Assembly (NCBI GenBank): GCA_903813345.2
Contig: CAIIXF020000004.1
Location: forward strand, 782,513-846,512
Length of the DNA: 64,000 nucleotides
Reading direction: 5' to 3'
Origin: Owenia fusiformis
Lineage: Eukaryota; Annelida; Polychaeta; Sabellida; Oweniidae
Both the position numbers and the translations under genes were made by a program. Below the pieces are notes generated by a model, which was not told the DNA's origin, did no database searches, and was given only the letters and a program-made list of their open reading frames with translations. Positions 42,501 through 53,854 of this stretch are shown here, piece after piece; within the stretch, counting starts at the first letter, position 1, and the number at the start of each line of letters is the position of its first letter.

Positions 42501-45500
42501 CTAATGTTATTTCAATCTTTGAGCTAGTGTTCACTACAATCTTTGAGTTAATGTTCAATACAATCTTTAAGCTAATGTTAATACGATCTATGAGCTAATG
42601 TTTGATACAAACTTTGAGCTTTGAGTAAGAGGTTGAAACATTTTTTGTGGGAAGAGGATTTCGATAAAATACAAATTGGGCTGTCAAATTCCCTACCCAG
42701 GAAGTTATTTAAGGAGTCAATTTTACCACCCTGGGGAGCAATAATACTCTGTCATAATCCCACCTTCTTGATTAAAACTGTGTCAAACTCCTGACCCTCC
42801 CAGTGTGAGAGCCTCAAGCAGCCCTTTGAATGGTGCTCACCATTTGACATAACCTCGTCTCTTTACTTTGCTCATTCTGTTTCAGATACTAAATCAGAGA
42901 CTAAATCAAGCCCTATAAATGACTCTAACAGCACATTGCCCAGTGCTCTTAGCTCTCTGGTATCCTCGTATGGTGATATATCGGACAGTGACGCCAGTGG
43001 GGAAGATGTACCAGTAGAACTTCAAACACACACAGGTTATGTGGCTTCACAAGTAATAGCCTTGTGTTAGTTTTGACTCATACTGTGAGCCTATGGGATC
43101 ATAGGTGACTGTCCAGGTGTCTGTCTGCGATTTAAAACCACAATTCAATACATGTATACTTAAGATTGATTTAATATCCATCAATTGTTTGAACTCTCTC
43201 AAATCAGGTAGATTTACTTCCTGCGAAAGCTATAATGTGGATTTTGATATAATAGCTTTTCACTGCGACTGGACAGCTTAAGAAGAGTGACATTTAAACA
43301 CGAAATAATGTGATCAGCAGCTTACTTTGGGTCTTTAACTGTGCTTACATCAGTGGCATCCATCTAGCCCTTTAAAGGTTGACGCATATCGTTTAGCAAA
43401 TCGAACGCCCGTTTTTGGTGTTGCTCACCGTTTAGTATAAAAGGCACGATCCGGGATAAAACTCAAGGGTATACCAGGTTTGAGGTCGTGGTGTAAACAC
43501 CTCTGCCTGTTTTTGTAGCAATAGTATAGAATAGATCGTCGTAGATTTATAAAATAGAGATTTTCGTTTTGACAAATCAATTTCACATTTTATTGGGGAA
43601 GTTTAGGACCTTCGATTTGTGAGTAATAGGAGAATTTGACATCTAAACCCCATCACGTATTAGAACACAACATGGCTTATAAAATGTCCTACAAATGAAG
43701 CAAAGCAGTTTGAATGAATACAAGGATTTATGTGGGCTGATGTACATGCATCCTTTGGATAATTCACTCTCTTGTTGACAGAAACATTGTAGAATATCAT
43801 TTTATCTACAAGACGATTTCAATGAACTAGAATTTACAAAACTCCCCTATTTCTTAAAAATGGACTGATCCAGCTGACTCGCCATATTGTTTTTGTCCGG
43901 GAAACTTGACGTAATCCTTTAAGAGGGTAATTTGTGGCTAACCAGATGTGGCAATTGTCATATGTTGGTGGATCTGCCCTTTGAAGTGGGTAATATGTGG
44001 TTAATCAGAGGTGACAATTGTCTTATGTTGGTGGATCAGCCCTTTGAAGTGGGTAATATGCGGTTAATCAGATGTGACAATTGTCTTATGTTGGTGGATC
44101 AGCCCTTTGAAGTGGGTAATATGCAGTTAATCAGATGTCACAATTGTCTTATGTTGGTGGATCAGCCCTTTGAAGTGGGTAATATGTGGTTAATCAGAGG
44201 TGACAATTGTCTTATGTTGGTGGATCAGCCCTTTGAAGTGGGTAATATGCAGTTAATCAGATGTGACAATTGTCTTATGTTGGTGGATCAGCCCTTTGAA
44301 GTGGGTAATATGCCGTTAATCAGATGTGACAATTGTCTTATGTTGGTGGATCAGCCCTTTGAAGTGGGTAATATGCGGTTAATCAGATGTGACAATTGTC
44401 TTATGTTGGTGGATCAGCCCTTTGAAGTGGGTAATATGCAGTTAATCAGATGTGACAATTGTCCTATGTTGATGGATCAGCCCTTTGAAGTTGGTAATAT
44501 ATAGTTAATCAGATGTGACAATTGTCATATGTTGGTGGATCAACCCTTTGAAGTGGGTAATATGCAGTTAATCAGATGTGACAATTGTCTTATGTTGGTG
44601 GATCAGCCCTTTGAAGTGGGTAATATGCGGTTAATCAGATGTGACAATTGTCTTATGTTGATGGATCAGCCCTTTGAAGTGGGTAATATGTGGTTAATCA
44701 GATATGACAATTGTCTTATGTTGGTGGATCAGCCCTTTGAAGTGGGTAATATGCAGTTAATCATATGTGGCAATTGTCATATGTTGGTGGATCAGCCCTT
44801 TGAAGTGGGTAATATGCAGTTAATCAGATGTGACAATTGTCATATGTTGGTGGATCAGCCCTTTGAAGTGGGTAATATGCAGTTAATCAGATGTGACAAT
44901 TGTCTTATGTTGGTGGATCAGCCCTTTGAAGTGGGTAATATGCAGTTAATCAGATGTGACAATTGTCATATGTTGGTGGATCAGCCCTTTGAAGTGGGTA
45001 ATATGCAGTTAATCAGATGTGACAATTGTCTTATGTTGATGGATCAGCCCTTTGAAGTGGGTAATATGTGGTTAATCAGATATGACAATTGTCTTATGTT
45101 GGTGGATCAGCCCTTTGAAGTGGGTAATATGCAGTTAATCATATGTGGCAATTGTCATATGTTGGTGGATCAGCCCTTTGAAGTGGGTAATATGCAGTTA
45201 ATCAGATGTGACAATTGTCATATGTTGGTGGATCAGCCCTTTGAAGTGGGTAATATGCAGTTAATCAGATGTGACAATTGTCTTATGTTGGTGGATCAGC
45301 CCTTTGAAGTGGGTAATATGCAGTTAATCAGATGTGACAATTGTCTTATGTTGGTGGATCAGCCCTTTGAAGTGGGTAATATGCAGTTAATCAGATGTGA
45401 CAATTGTCCTATGTTGATGGATCAGCCCTTTGAAGTTGGTAATATATAGTTAATCAGATGTGACAATTGTCATATGTTGGTGGATCAACCCTTTGAAGTG

Positions 45501-48500
45501 GGTAATATGCAGTTAATCAGATGTGACAATTGTCTTATGTTGGTGGATCAGCCCTTTGAAGTGGGTAATATGCGGTTAATCAGATGTGACAATTGTCATA
45601 TGTTGATGTCAGCCCTTTGAAGTGGGTAATATGCAGTTAATCAGATGTGACAATTGTCTTATGTTGGTGGATCAGCCCTTTGAAGTGGGTAATATGCGGT
45701 TAATCAGATGTGACAATTGTCATATGTTGGTGGATCAGCCCTTTGAAGTGGGTAATATGCAGTTAATCAGATGTGACAATTGTCTTATGTTGGTGGATCA
45801 GCCCTTTGAAGTGGGTAATATGCGGTTAATCAGATGTGACAATTGTCATATGTTGGTGGATCAGCCCTTTGAAGTGGGTAATATGCGGTTAATCAGATGT
45901 GACAATTGTCTTATGTTGATGGATCAGCCCTTTGAAGTGGGTAATATGCGGTTAATCAGATGTGACAATTGTCATATGTTGGTGGATCAGCCCTTTGAAG
46001 TGGGTAATATGCGGTTAATCAGATGTGACAATTGTCGTATGTTGGTGGATCAGCCCTTTGAAGTGGGTAATATGTGGTTAATCAGAGGTGACAATTGTCT
46101 TATGTTGGTGGATCAGCCCTTTGAAGTGGGTAATATGCGGTTAATCAGAGGTGACAATTGTCATATGTTGGTGGATCAGCCCTTTGAAGTTGGTAATATA
46201 TAGTTAATCAGATGTGACAATTGTCATATGTTGGTGGATCAGCCCTTTGAAGTTGGTAATATATAGTTAATCAGATGTGACAATTGTCATATGTTGGTGG
46301 ATCAGCCCTTTGAAGTTGGTAATATATAGTTAATCAGATGTGACAATTGTCATATGTTGGTGGATCAGCCCTTTGAAGTGGGTAATATGCAGTTAATCAG
46401 AGGTGACAATTGTCATATGTTGGTGGATCAGCCCTTTGAAGTGGGTAATATGCAGTTAATCAGATGTGACAATTGTCTTATGTTGGTGGATCAGCCCTTT
46501 GAAGTGGGTAATATGCAGTTAATCAGATGTGACAATTGTCATATGTTGGTGGATCAGCCCTTTGAAGCGGATAATATGCAGGGGGTGAAGCATCATACCC
46601 AGTAAATTGAGCCAGTTGTTCGATATTCCAAGCCCCTCACATCAGTCTGTGTAATTGATGGGTTAATAGTGTCTGTATATGTAGTCACATTATCTCTAAG
46701 AGCAGGGTTATCGCTGTCCTGTTGCGGTGGTGGTTCATTTATTTGGCCAAATGATGAGGCATTGTTGTCAGGAGGCTGTGGCAATGCTCTTGTATCATTA
46801 CCCAAGCCCCTCCTTTCAATCGGTGGTGCTGACTGAATGTTTGTATGTGTAGCTGGATGAGCAGTAGAAATGTCATATGGCGGTGGTACAAATTGTCCAT
46901 TAACATGTAAATCATTTGTGCTTTCAACGACAGCATCATTTGGATTCTCAACTGGGATTTGTGTCTGTCTTTCGCAAATATTCTAAGGTGTCTGTCTTTC
47001 ACAAATTTTCTCAGGTGTCTGTCTTTCGCAAATATTCTCAGGTGTCTGTCTTTCGCAAATATTCTCAGGTGTCTGTCTTTCGCAAATATTCTCAGGTGTC
47101 TGTCTTTCGCAAATATTCTCAGGTGTCTGTCTTTCGCAAATATTCTCTGGTGTGGCCACAGTTTTAGGATGATCGCAGAAAGCCAACAATATACCACATC
47201 CAATTAAACAGATTATAAACCCAGTAGGGGCTGTGTGCCTTAAGAATATTTTCCAAATAACGCCAGCTGTGCACACAAGTAGCCCTACTATAACACCAAT
47301 GATATTGCGAATGTTTTCCATTTAAACTGTTTGCAGCACATTTTACCAATGTTGGCTATTTTTCCTCGTAATTACATGTTTTCTTACTTGTTCTCGACGT
47401 TAAACTTCACATTACCTGGTTCCAACATTGAATTTTTAGTTGTTCATTTCAACATATTACGCTTAAATAACCTTATATCAGTTACTCTTTATATGCCCTA
47501 ACTTAATGCCCTAACTCTCCCATTAATAGTTATTTAGGTTTTAGGTCAACTTAACTGTAATGCATAGGTAACTTTTCTTTTTAAATCTTTAATGTTATAC
47601 TAATAACCACCACTGTAATTTATCATTAAACTCATAAACATCTCACCAAATGCAAAAATACACCTTTTTAAACTCATATAAAATCTTTCTTATAGATTCA
47701 TCATTGTTCTTCACAAATGTCTTGTACTTTATGGCTTACACTTATAAGTTGATGCAAAAAATCTTTCAAATATTTTCTAAGAGTTCCTTGGCCTTTGACT
47801 TATAATAAAGCCTAAAGTGTGCTAAATCCTAAAGTGTGCTAAAGTCTAAAGTTTACTAAATCTTAAAGTGTGCTGAAGCCTAAAGTGTCCCTAAATCCTA
47901 AAGTGTGCCAAAGCCTAAAGTGTCCTAAAGCCTAAAGTGTCCTAAATCCTAAAGTGTGCCAAAGTCTAAAGTGTGCCAAAGCCTAAAGTGTCCTAAATCC
48001 TAAAGTGTGCTAAAACCTAAAGTGTCCTAAATCCTAAAGTGTGCTAAATCCTAAAGTGTCCTGAATCCTAAAGTGTGCTAAATCCTAAAGTGTGCTAAAG
48101 TCTAAAGTTTACTAAATCTTAAAGTGTGCTGAAGCCTAAAGTGTCCTAAATCCTAAAGTGTGCCAAAGCCTAATGTGTCTTAAAGCCTAAAGTGTCCTAA
48201 ATCCTAAAGTGTGCCAAAGCCTAAAGTGTCCTAAATCCTAAAGTGTGCTAAGACCTAAAGTGTCCTAAATCCTAAAGTGTGCTAAAGCCTAAAGTGTCCT
48301 AAATCCTAGTGTGCTAAAGCCTAAAGTGTGCTAAATATTAAAGTGTGCTGAAGCCTAAAGTGTGCTAAAGCCTAAAATGATTTCAACATTCATTCTTAAA
48401 TGAATCCTGAAAGAGAACTTTCTTTAGTAAACTGATGAATCACATGAGTAAAATCACATGAATAAAATTACATGAATGATATCACATGAGTAAAATCACA

Positions 48501-50264
48501 TGAGTAATATCACGTAAGTAAAATTACAAGAGTAATATCACATGAGTAAAATCACATGAGTAATATCACGTGAGTAAAATTACAAGAGTAATATCACATG
48601 AGTAAAGTCACATGAGTAATATCATGTGAGTAAAATTACATGAGTAATATCATAAAAATCACATGAGTAATATCATAGAAATCACATGAGTAATATCATA
48701 GAAATCACATAAGTAAAATTACATGAGTATATCATAAAAATCAAATGAGTAGAATCACATGGAACAATGGAATGACGACAGCTGATTTATATTTTAAATA
48801 CTTCACAAGTACTCTGAGTTATAATGAACAGTAGAGCAATTTGATTGGTTAGGAGTATTTTGATATGGTTCAATCCAAAACTCCAAACTCACTATAGACA
48901 TCCTCATAGAGGGAGAAAATGGAATATCCTGATGGGGAAACATTAAAACATGATTCTCTACTGCTTGTCTATTTTGCTATGATGGGGGTTAAGCTAGATG
49001 ATTTAAGATAACTCGTCCATTTTGCTTCATTAGCTTAACCGACTTATCAATTCACAAAAAGGCTTCATATTCCAGATCATAGTATTGGTAACAAAGCGGG
49101 GGATTTGGACACTAATGGAGGAAGAATAGAGGAGAATGTTGGTGGTGTGAAGAAGGAACCACAAGGAGAGCGTGAACAGAATAAAGGAAGACAGAGGCAT
49201 AGGAGGAAAAGAAGGAAAACAAAGAATGACCCCTCAACCACAAACAATGTTAAGCATCAGAAAAGTACACTTTTACAGAAGGTATGTGATCATTTATTTA
49301 CTGGCTGGGTAAACTATATAACTGTATGCATTTGACAATCACAATTATATCCCTGTTCTACAAACCTTGATCCCAATGCTGTTTTGTTAATCAAAATAAA
49401 ATAAGGGGAACCAAAATTGAAATTGAAATTGAAATTCATGAAAGGTGGTCAACTTTACCTGTTGCAGCGTCCTGCCTCATTATTTACATGTATGTATTAT
49501 GATGTGACATCACTTCCAAACATTAACTGGCAATGAATTATGATATTATGATATTTTTTTCGTGGATAGGTATTCTGGCATATCCACCTCATAGTGGCAT
49601 ATCCACCTCATGGTCATCCAGTACCTCCCTTGAGAAATACTTTATTTTAAAGAATGGGTCTACTAAAACAGAAGCCGAGCCTAGTATTTTTTCGAGGATA
49701 GGTATACTGGCATATGGGATGGTTGGAGATCTCGTTGCTTCAATACTGGATAGAACGAGATCTTGCTGCCACTTATGGCAATAGACCCTGCAGCTCTTAA
49801 CCAATCAGATTTGAGTATTTTAATGAGGTGCATAATAACAAAAAATATTGACTGCTCTTTGATCAATCAGATTATTTCTTGTTGTAATGCCAGAATGATT
49901 TTTGTTGTTATACCAAATTGTTGTAAATGTTGTCATTCCAAATTTTTGTAGATGCTGATAAACCATATTTTATATATGTAGTAATACCAGATTTCTGTAT
50001 ATAAATGTTGTAAAACTCAATTTTTATGTTGTAATACCATATTGCTGTGCTTGCTGTAATGTTTAAATGTTGTAAAACCAGACTACTATATATTTTCAGC
50101 TACTAGCCAGAGAAATAAGACATGAGAGGAATGTCCTTCTGCAGTGCATCAGATATCTCGTGAAGAAACAACTTGTCAAAAGACAAAACAAAGACACTCA
50201 AATTAAAACAATGAACAGTCAAAATATAATTGATGATGAAATATGGGAAAATAATAAACTGTGA
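36592..50264 (+). CDS. NUFIP1: NUFIP1 orthologue, box C/D snoRNP assembly factor
   Basis: Ten exons: 36,592-37,080; 37,527-37,655; 39,577-39,639; 39,803-39,885; 40,152-40,244; 40,470-40,632; 41,439-41,505; 42,886-43,035; 49,076-49,281; 50,100-50,264. Phases agree; the product is 535 aa (human ~495). Order: Pro/Gly-rich N-terminus (1-163); C2H2 finger C184-C187-H200-H204; second CCHH group C207-C212-H224-H229; the NUFIP core KNFPTKATIEKKKQILAEK, which in the family contacts the SNU13/15.5K snoRNP protein; an RG-rich stretch; the SSLVSSYG acidic segment; a basic run; and C-terminal REIRHERNVLLQCIRYL, the family signature that binds ZNHIT3. It is nuclear and acts with the R2TP/HSP90 machinery in snoRNP assembly (family knowledge). 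AATAAA at 50,354. Intron 2 is filled with exon-2 donor copies. Confidence 0.94.
37390..37480 (+). repeat. Decayed extra copy of the NUFIP1 exon-2 acceptor half
   Basis: 'ttccaggggtcaagaaataa', 'ggacaaggtcaataag' and then 'aataacaatttctattgtg' align with the acceptor and first ~75 bases of exon 2 (37,517-37,600), with an internal insertion. It lies in intron 1, ahead of the real exon, and the frame is lost. Confidence 0.75.
37656..39345 (+). repeat. 61-bp array (~28 copies) derived from the NUFIP1 exon-2 donor
   Basis: Each unit contains the exon-2 end ACTGAYAGTCATGARCAG, the donor GTACAT and ~37 bases of intron. The real exon 2 ends at 37,655 and is the first unit. A block of ten units (610 bp) is itself duplicated: the variant 'acacaatgggctattaagga' recurs 610 bp apart at about 37,668 and 38,278. 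Use of a downstream donor would read GTACATATAATAAAC... and meet a stop within about nine codons. Confidence 0.92.
41610..42625. repeat. Degenerate ~24-bp array in NUFIP1 intron 7
   Basis: About 40 diverged copies of 'tacaatctttgagttaatgt'. They are much more diverged than the other arrays, so older. No exon sequence is contained. Confidence 0.85.
43036..43925. other. NUFIP1 intron 8, left part
   Basis: About 890 bp between exon 8 and the 63-bp array, with no gene or clear repeat seen. Confidence 0.5.
43932..46590 (+). repeat. 63-bp array (~42 copies) in NUFIP1 intron 8
   Basis: Unit 'agatgtgacaattgtcttat', 'gttggtggatcagcccttt', 'gaagtgggtaatatgcggtt', 'aatc'. As 63 is a multiple of three, plus-strand frames of up to 306 codons stay open (CDNCLMLVDQPFEVGN), broken where a unit reads 'aatatatag'. 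A 945-bp (15-unit) block is duplicated: 'gtcctatgttgatggatcag' recurs at about 44,461 and 45,406. No start context, exon signal or known domain, so it is treated as satellite, not gene. Confidence 0.9.
46593..47321 (-). CDS. Antisense two-TM open frame with 9-residue repeats, broken by one TAG
   Basis: Single-exon frame of 242 codons plus stop, reading toward 46,593. Residues ~7-27 (IIGVIVGLLVCTAGVIWKIF) and ~34-50 (GFIICLIGCGILLAFC) are two hydrophobic segments. Then come seven 9-residue units of PENICERQT, followed by a polar, Pro-rich tail with a PPPY motif (QFVPPPYDIS). In the seventh unit GAG is TAG (46,983-46,985); the frame is open on both sides for 112 and 129 codons. It could be a membrane protein that recruits WW-domain partners through PPxY. 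Family not recognised. It lies within intron 8 of NUFIP1 on the opposite strand. It may be a recent pseudogene, a polymorphic stop, or two exons spliced around the repeat. Confidence 0.5.
46960..47150 (-). repeat. 27-bp coding-type repeat
   Basis: Seven units of 'tgtctgtctttcgcaaatat'-'tctcagg'. The 27-base period preserves the PENICERQT frame. One unit has 'ttctaagg', which creates the stop; a second has 'ttcacaaattttctcagg' (PEKICERQT). Confidence 0.85.
47810..48375. repeat. ~16-17-bp array (CCTAAAGTGT-type)
   Basis: More than 30 copies of 'cctaaagtgtgctaaat' and variants (cctaaag, ccaaag) in NUFIP1 intron 8. No coding content. Confidence 0.9.
48425..48770. repeat. ~15-17-bp array (ATCACATGAGTAA-type)
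   Basis: About 20 copies of 'atcacatgagtaaaat' and 'atatcacatgagta'. It is adjacent to but unrelated to the previous array. Confidence 0.88.
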
Positions 50265-50353
50265 ATTAATTGAAATGAGTCATAAGAATAGAGTCGTGCT
50301 TATGGTTTGTAAGTATAAAACAGATATACATGTACATTGTGTATGTAAACTCA

Positions 50354-50359
50354 AATAAA
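50354..50359 (+). promoter_or_regulatory. NUFIP1 polyadenylation signal
   Basis: AATAAA ninety bases after the NUFIP1 stop codon; the only canonical hexamer close downstream. Confidence 0.6.
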
Positions 50360-50364
50360 ACCAC

Positions 50365-51160
50365 ATCAAAATACCTCATTGTCATGTTCAAGTAAAAGTA
50401 CTACAGATAAGAGGAATTTAGTGAAAAATTCAATGACAAGATCACATCAGTTCATGTGCCAGATCCAAATCTTATTTGATAAGAGAAATCTAGACATTCT
50501 GCATACTTCTAACTGCTTTAAAGAATTTAGTTGGCATCTGACCTCCTCACAGACTGTAAAAGAAAATTAGTGATGATTAATTAAAGAGAAAATTCTGTGA
50601 TCGATTATGACATTTATACTTATGGGTCTCAGGGCCACTTTTATTATGACAAGAGAAATTTCAACACTCTTTGTAGTTAATTAATTAAGACAGATTTGCA
50701 TGTAGTGCCTACTCTAGCAATATATACCATATTCTCTCTAGGGACCGCACATCCCCTAAACACATACTACCTCTAATGAAATGGTACTCCTTTTCCAGCA
50801 GGGCTTTGATGTTTATGATATATTTTTATTATATTTCATGCAAAGAAAGTATGAGAGACATAGAGCATTTATAGTCTAGGGGTAACAACTAAAGAAGTTG
50901 AAACATCATTTTTTGTTTTGATTTCACCCATTACCAGCTTTATTTGTTGTCTAAAATTTTTATATATACATCTTTGAGATTCTCAATATTTCCATTTTCC
51001 ATGTTACTTTTGGGAGCACACTGTGTACTTATTAGAGAGAATACGGTTGTGGAAAAGTAGTAAAATGAACCAAAGATGTAAGTGCACATAATTGATATTG
51101 ATCTACAATTGTAATATGTAATATAGGTCAATGTCAATATTTGAACAGTTGGTTAAGAAA
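50365..51160. other. Intergenic, nothing recognised
   Basis: AT-rich DNA with only short frames and no domain. Confidence 0.5.
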
Positions 51161-51162
51161 GA

Positions 51163-51375
51163 AATACAATCTATTGCATTGTCATATTAGCTGCGGTGAA
51201 ATAGGAGGGGAAGGGGGGAGGGTGCGATAACAGAAAGAAATACAATCTATTGCATTGTCATATTAGCTGCTGTGAAATAGGAGGGGAAGGGGGGGGTGCA
51301 ATAACAGAAAGAAATACAATCTATTGCATTGTCATATTAGCTGCTGTGAAATAGGAGGGGAGGGGGTGCAATAGC
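51163..51375. repeat. Three ~70-bp direct repeats
   Basis: Core 'agaaagaaatacaatctatt' then 'gcattgtcatattagctgc' then a G-rich tail, three times. Confidence 0.85.
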
Positions 51376-51379
51376 AGGT

Positions 51380-51938
51380 ACTTTCTGGGCTCCATATTTC
51401 TAAAGAAATGAAATCACTGATAAAAATATATTTTTATTGCAGCTTTTCAAATGTTTCTGATGTAAGAAGAGATTATTTTTATAATGACAATTTTCTCTTG
51501 AAATCATTATCCCCAGAATAAAAACACCTATAAGAAGCATCTTTATGTCATATGAAAATGTATGTATATATTTTGCTCTGAAATTAACTAAAGAATAAGG
51601 ACAAAATCACTCTCTGAATGTGGGACTTGAGGCATCCTCCCTCTTACCTTCTTTCAAGGCTGATGAGATATAGAATTGTTTCATTACATTTACAGTATTT
51701 TGAGAAAAGTATAAATTGAAAAAATCGTTCACTTTACAAAATTCTGTTTTGGTCACAAACAGCTGGCAGTAAGAAAATCAGCCATAATTAATAATGCAAG
51801 TATTTATTAATGCAAATAAAAGTATTTCCAACATTCACATTCACGTGGGGTGTCAATAAAATACTGGGACATATAGAATACACGCCTATACATAGTTCAG
51901 AATACAGTAATAACATTTAAACCTCTGTATTAGAATGA
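51380..51938. other. Intergenic, nothing recognised
   Basis: No supported frame or repeat. Confidence 0.5.
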
Positions 51939-51939
51939 T

Positions 51940-52172
51940 TATAGTACTAGGTTATAGTACTGATTATAGTACTAGACTATAGTACTGATTATAGTACTAG
52001 ATTGTAGTACTGATTATAGTACTAGATTGTAGTACTGATTATAGTACTAGATTGTAGTACTGATTATAGTACTAGATTGTAGTACTGATTATAGTACTAG
52101 ATTATAGTACTGATTATAGTACCAGATTGTAGTACTGATTATAGTACTAGACTATAGTACTGATTATAGTAC
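51940..52172. repeat. 25-bp AGTACT array
   Basis: About nine copies of 'attatagtactagattgtag'-'tactg'. The paired AGTACT palindromes make the array self-complementary. Confidence 0.85.
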
Positions 52173-52375
52173 TACAGTAAAACCTATGTAAGTGAAATAC
52201 CATTGGTTGAGCAAAAAGTTCCACTTAGGAGGTGTTCCACTTAGGAGGTGTTCCACTTAGGAGGTGTTCCATACTTAGGTGTTCCTCTTAGGAGATGTTC
52301 CACTTAGGAGGTGTTCCATACTTAGGTGTTCCTCTTAGGAGATGTTCCACTTAGGAGGTATTCCACTTCGGAGGT
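52173..52375. mobile_element. pogo/Tigger-like terminus with amplified TTCCACTTAGGAGGTG
   Basis: Begins CAGTAAAACCTATGTAAGTG after TA, the kind of end seen in pogo/Tigger-type elements, and then repeats 'gttccacttaggaggt' six or more times. The opposite end was not found. A related end is at 23,274. The family call is inference from the terminus. Confidence 0.5.
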
Positions 52376-52379
52376 CAAA

Positions 52380-53160
52380 TGTTATGTTATATAATGTCAA
52401 ATATATGACCTCAAATTTTACTCTGGCCATTGCCAAAGACCTCAATCGCCACGCAATTTCGGTCTTATAACAATGAACAGAATAAAATGTTCGGTCATAT
52501 ATTTCGCCATAAATCATAAAATCTCGGTCTTTATTCCCACGGCGATTCCTTAAACATATGACTTGATTATTTGACATGATTCAATTACCTGATATTCTAT
52601 GATGGCTCCAGAAACTGAGATGGGCGTGTATCTCAACTAAGAATACAACCTAGTTCACTGAGTTCAAATCTTAAATGATGGCGGCCAACGTGAAATGAGC
52701 CCTGCATTTTCCATGTTTTGCTAAATATTAATAGTATAAAAATGGTTAAAGCTTGCATATCAAGAGAGAAATTGGAACTTCCAGAGTCAGACTACTTATA
52801 ATGCTCGATAATCAAAGTGCATGTATTATGAAATACGTTTCAAATAGAAACAAGTGTTGCAATAACTGAATAAATACGTCTCATGTGCTTTCATAAAATC
52901 AATTATATTTTAAGTGCATGGGCCTAGACATTATTCTACTGAATATGTGCGTGCCACTGTAACGTCTAACATGTTAGATTAGATAAAGGAAAGATGAATT
53001 ACAAAGTCATGGCCAAAAACACAACTTCAAAAACTCTTGGTTTAGATGAAGGTCTGTCTGACATTACGAATAGATTTTTTTTAAATATATTTATGGACAC
53101 AATATTTCATTTTGGAAGTCACGATGGAGAAGTTCAAAGTCGCACCCCGGGAGTCACACG
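52380..53160. other. Intergenic, nothing recognised
   Basis: Short frames only; the minus-strand 80-codon frame at 52,335-52,577 has no recognisable domain. Confidence 0.45.
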
Positions 53161-53167
53161 TACAGGG

Positions 53168-53467
53168 TGCAGGAGCGGATCTGGGAAACAACAAGGGAGA
53201 GGGCCCAAATTTCAGGTCAGAGAAAAAACTTCCGAGCTTGCGCGGAAAAAAAATGTTGGGACCCTAAAACCCAAAAGTGGGCCCAAATTTTGAAATTTTC
53301 AGACCCATTTTCTAAGTTTGGCCTGAAATTAAAAAATAAGGCCTTAAAAGGCCCTGTAATGACCAAAAAGGCCCACTTTTGGGGCCCAAAGGCCTTTTTT
53401 GGTCCCAAATTTTTTTGGGCCCAATTTTTATTCTGGGCCCACCCAAGTTCCCCCCAGATCCGCCAGT
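53168..53467. mobile_element. MITE with GCGGATCTGGG ends
   Basis: Left 'ggagcggatctggg' and right 'cccagatccgccagtg' are inverted. The interior is rich in GGCCC / AAATTT runs. Open frames across it on both strands are by-products. The target duplication could not be fixed. Confidence 0.6.
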
Positions 53468-53854
53468 GGAGTGTCAAGAAAAACTGTCAATGGAATAGTA
53501 AATTCTGTAACGTATTATAAACTTTACAAAGTGGTAATTATTCACCCACATGCCACTAATAAAAGCTACAATCTAGTTATGTAATAGCACTGTGGTCGAA
53601 GAACAGGTAAATGGCACTGAATAGTAAATAAACATTTAAGTGCAATCTTGAATATTTCATTTAGATGCATAGATATCTGGTCTATGCCATTTTGTGACGT
53701 GCAGTAAGCATAATCAAATGTTTTCAGAGTTAATGGGTCGACACCTATTCAAATAGTTGTTTACAATGTTGGTAAAATTGAGAATCGTATGTTACGACTC
53801 ATGTTTTGTTGTAAACAAGATATTTAATTTAAGATCTGAACGCATCTGATCAAC

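Noticed and set aside
43932-46605. Frames of 190, 306, 193 and 83 codons
   Set aside because: Produced by a 63-bp satellite inside a NUFIP1 intron; no start context, splice support or domain.
53217-53520. Overlapping frames on both strands (GPKKAFGPQKW etc.)
   Set aside because: They result from GGCCC/AAATTT-rich MITE sequence.
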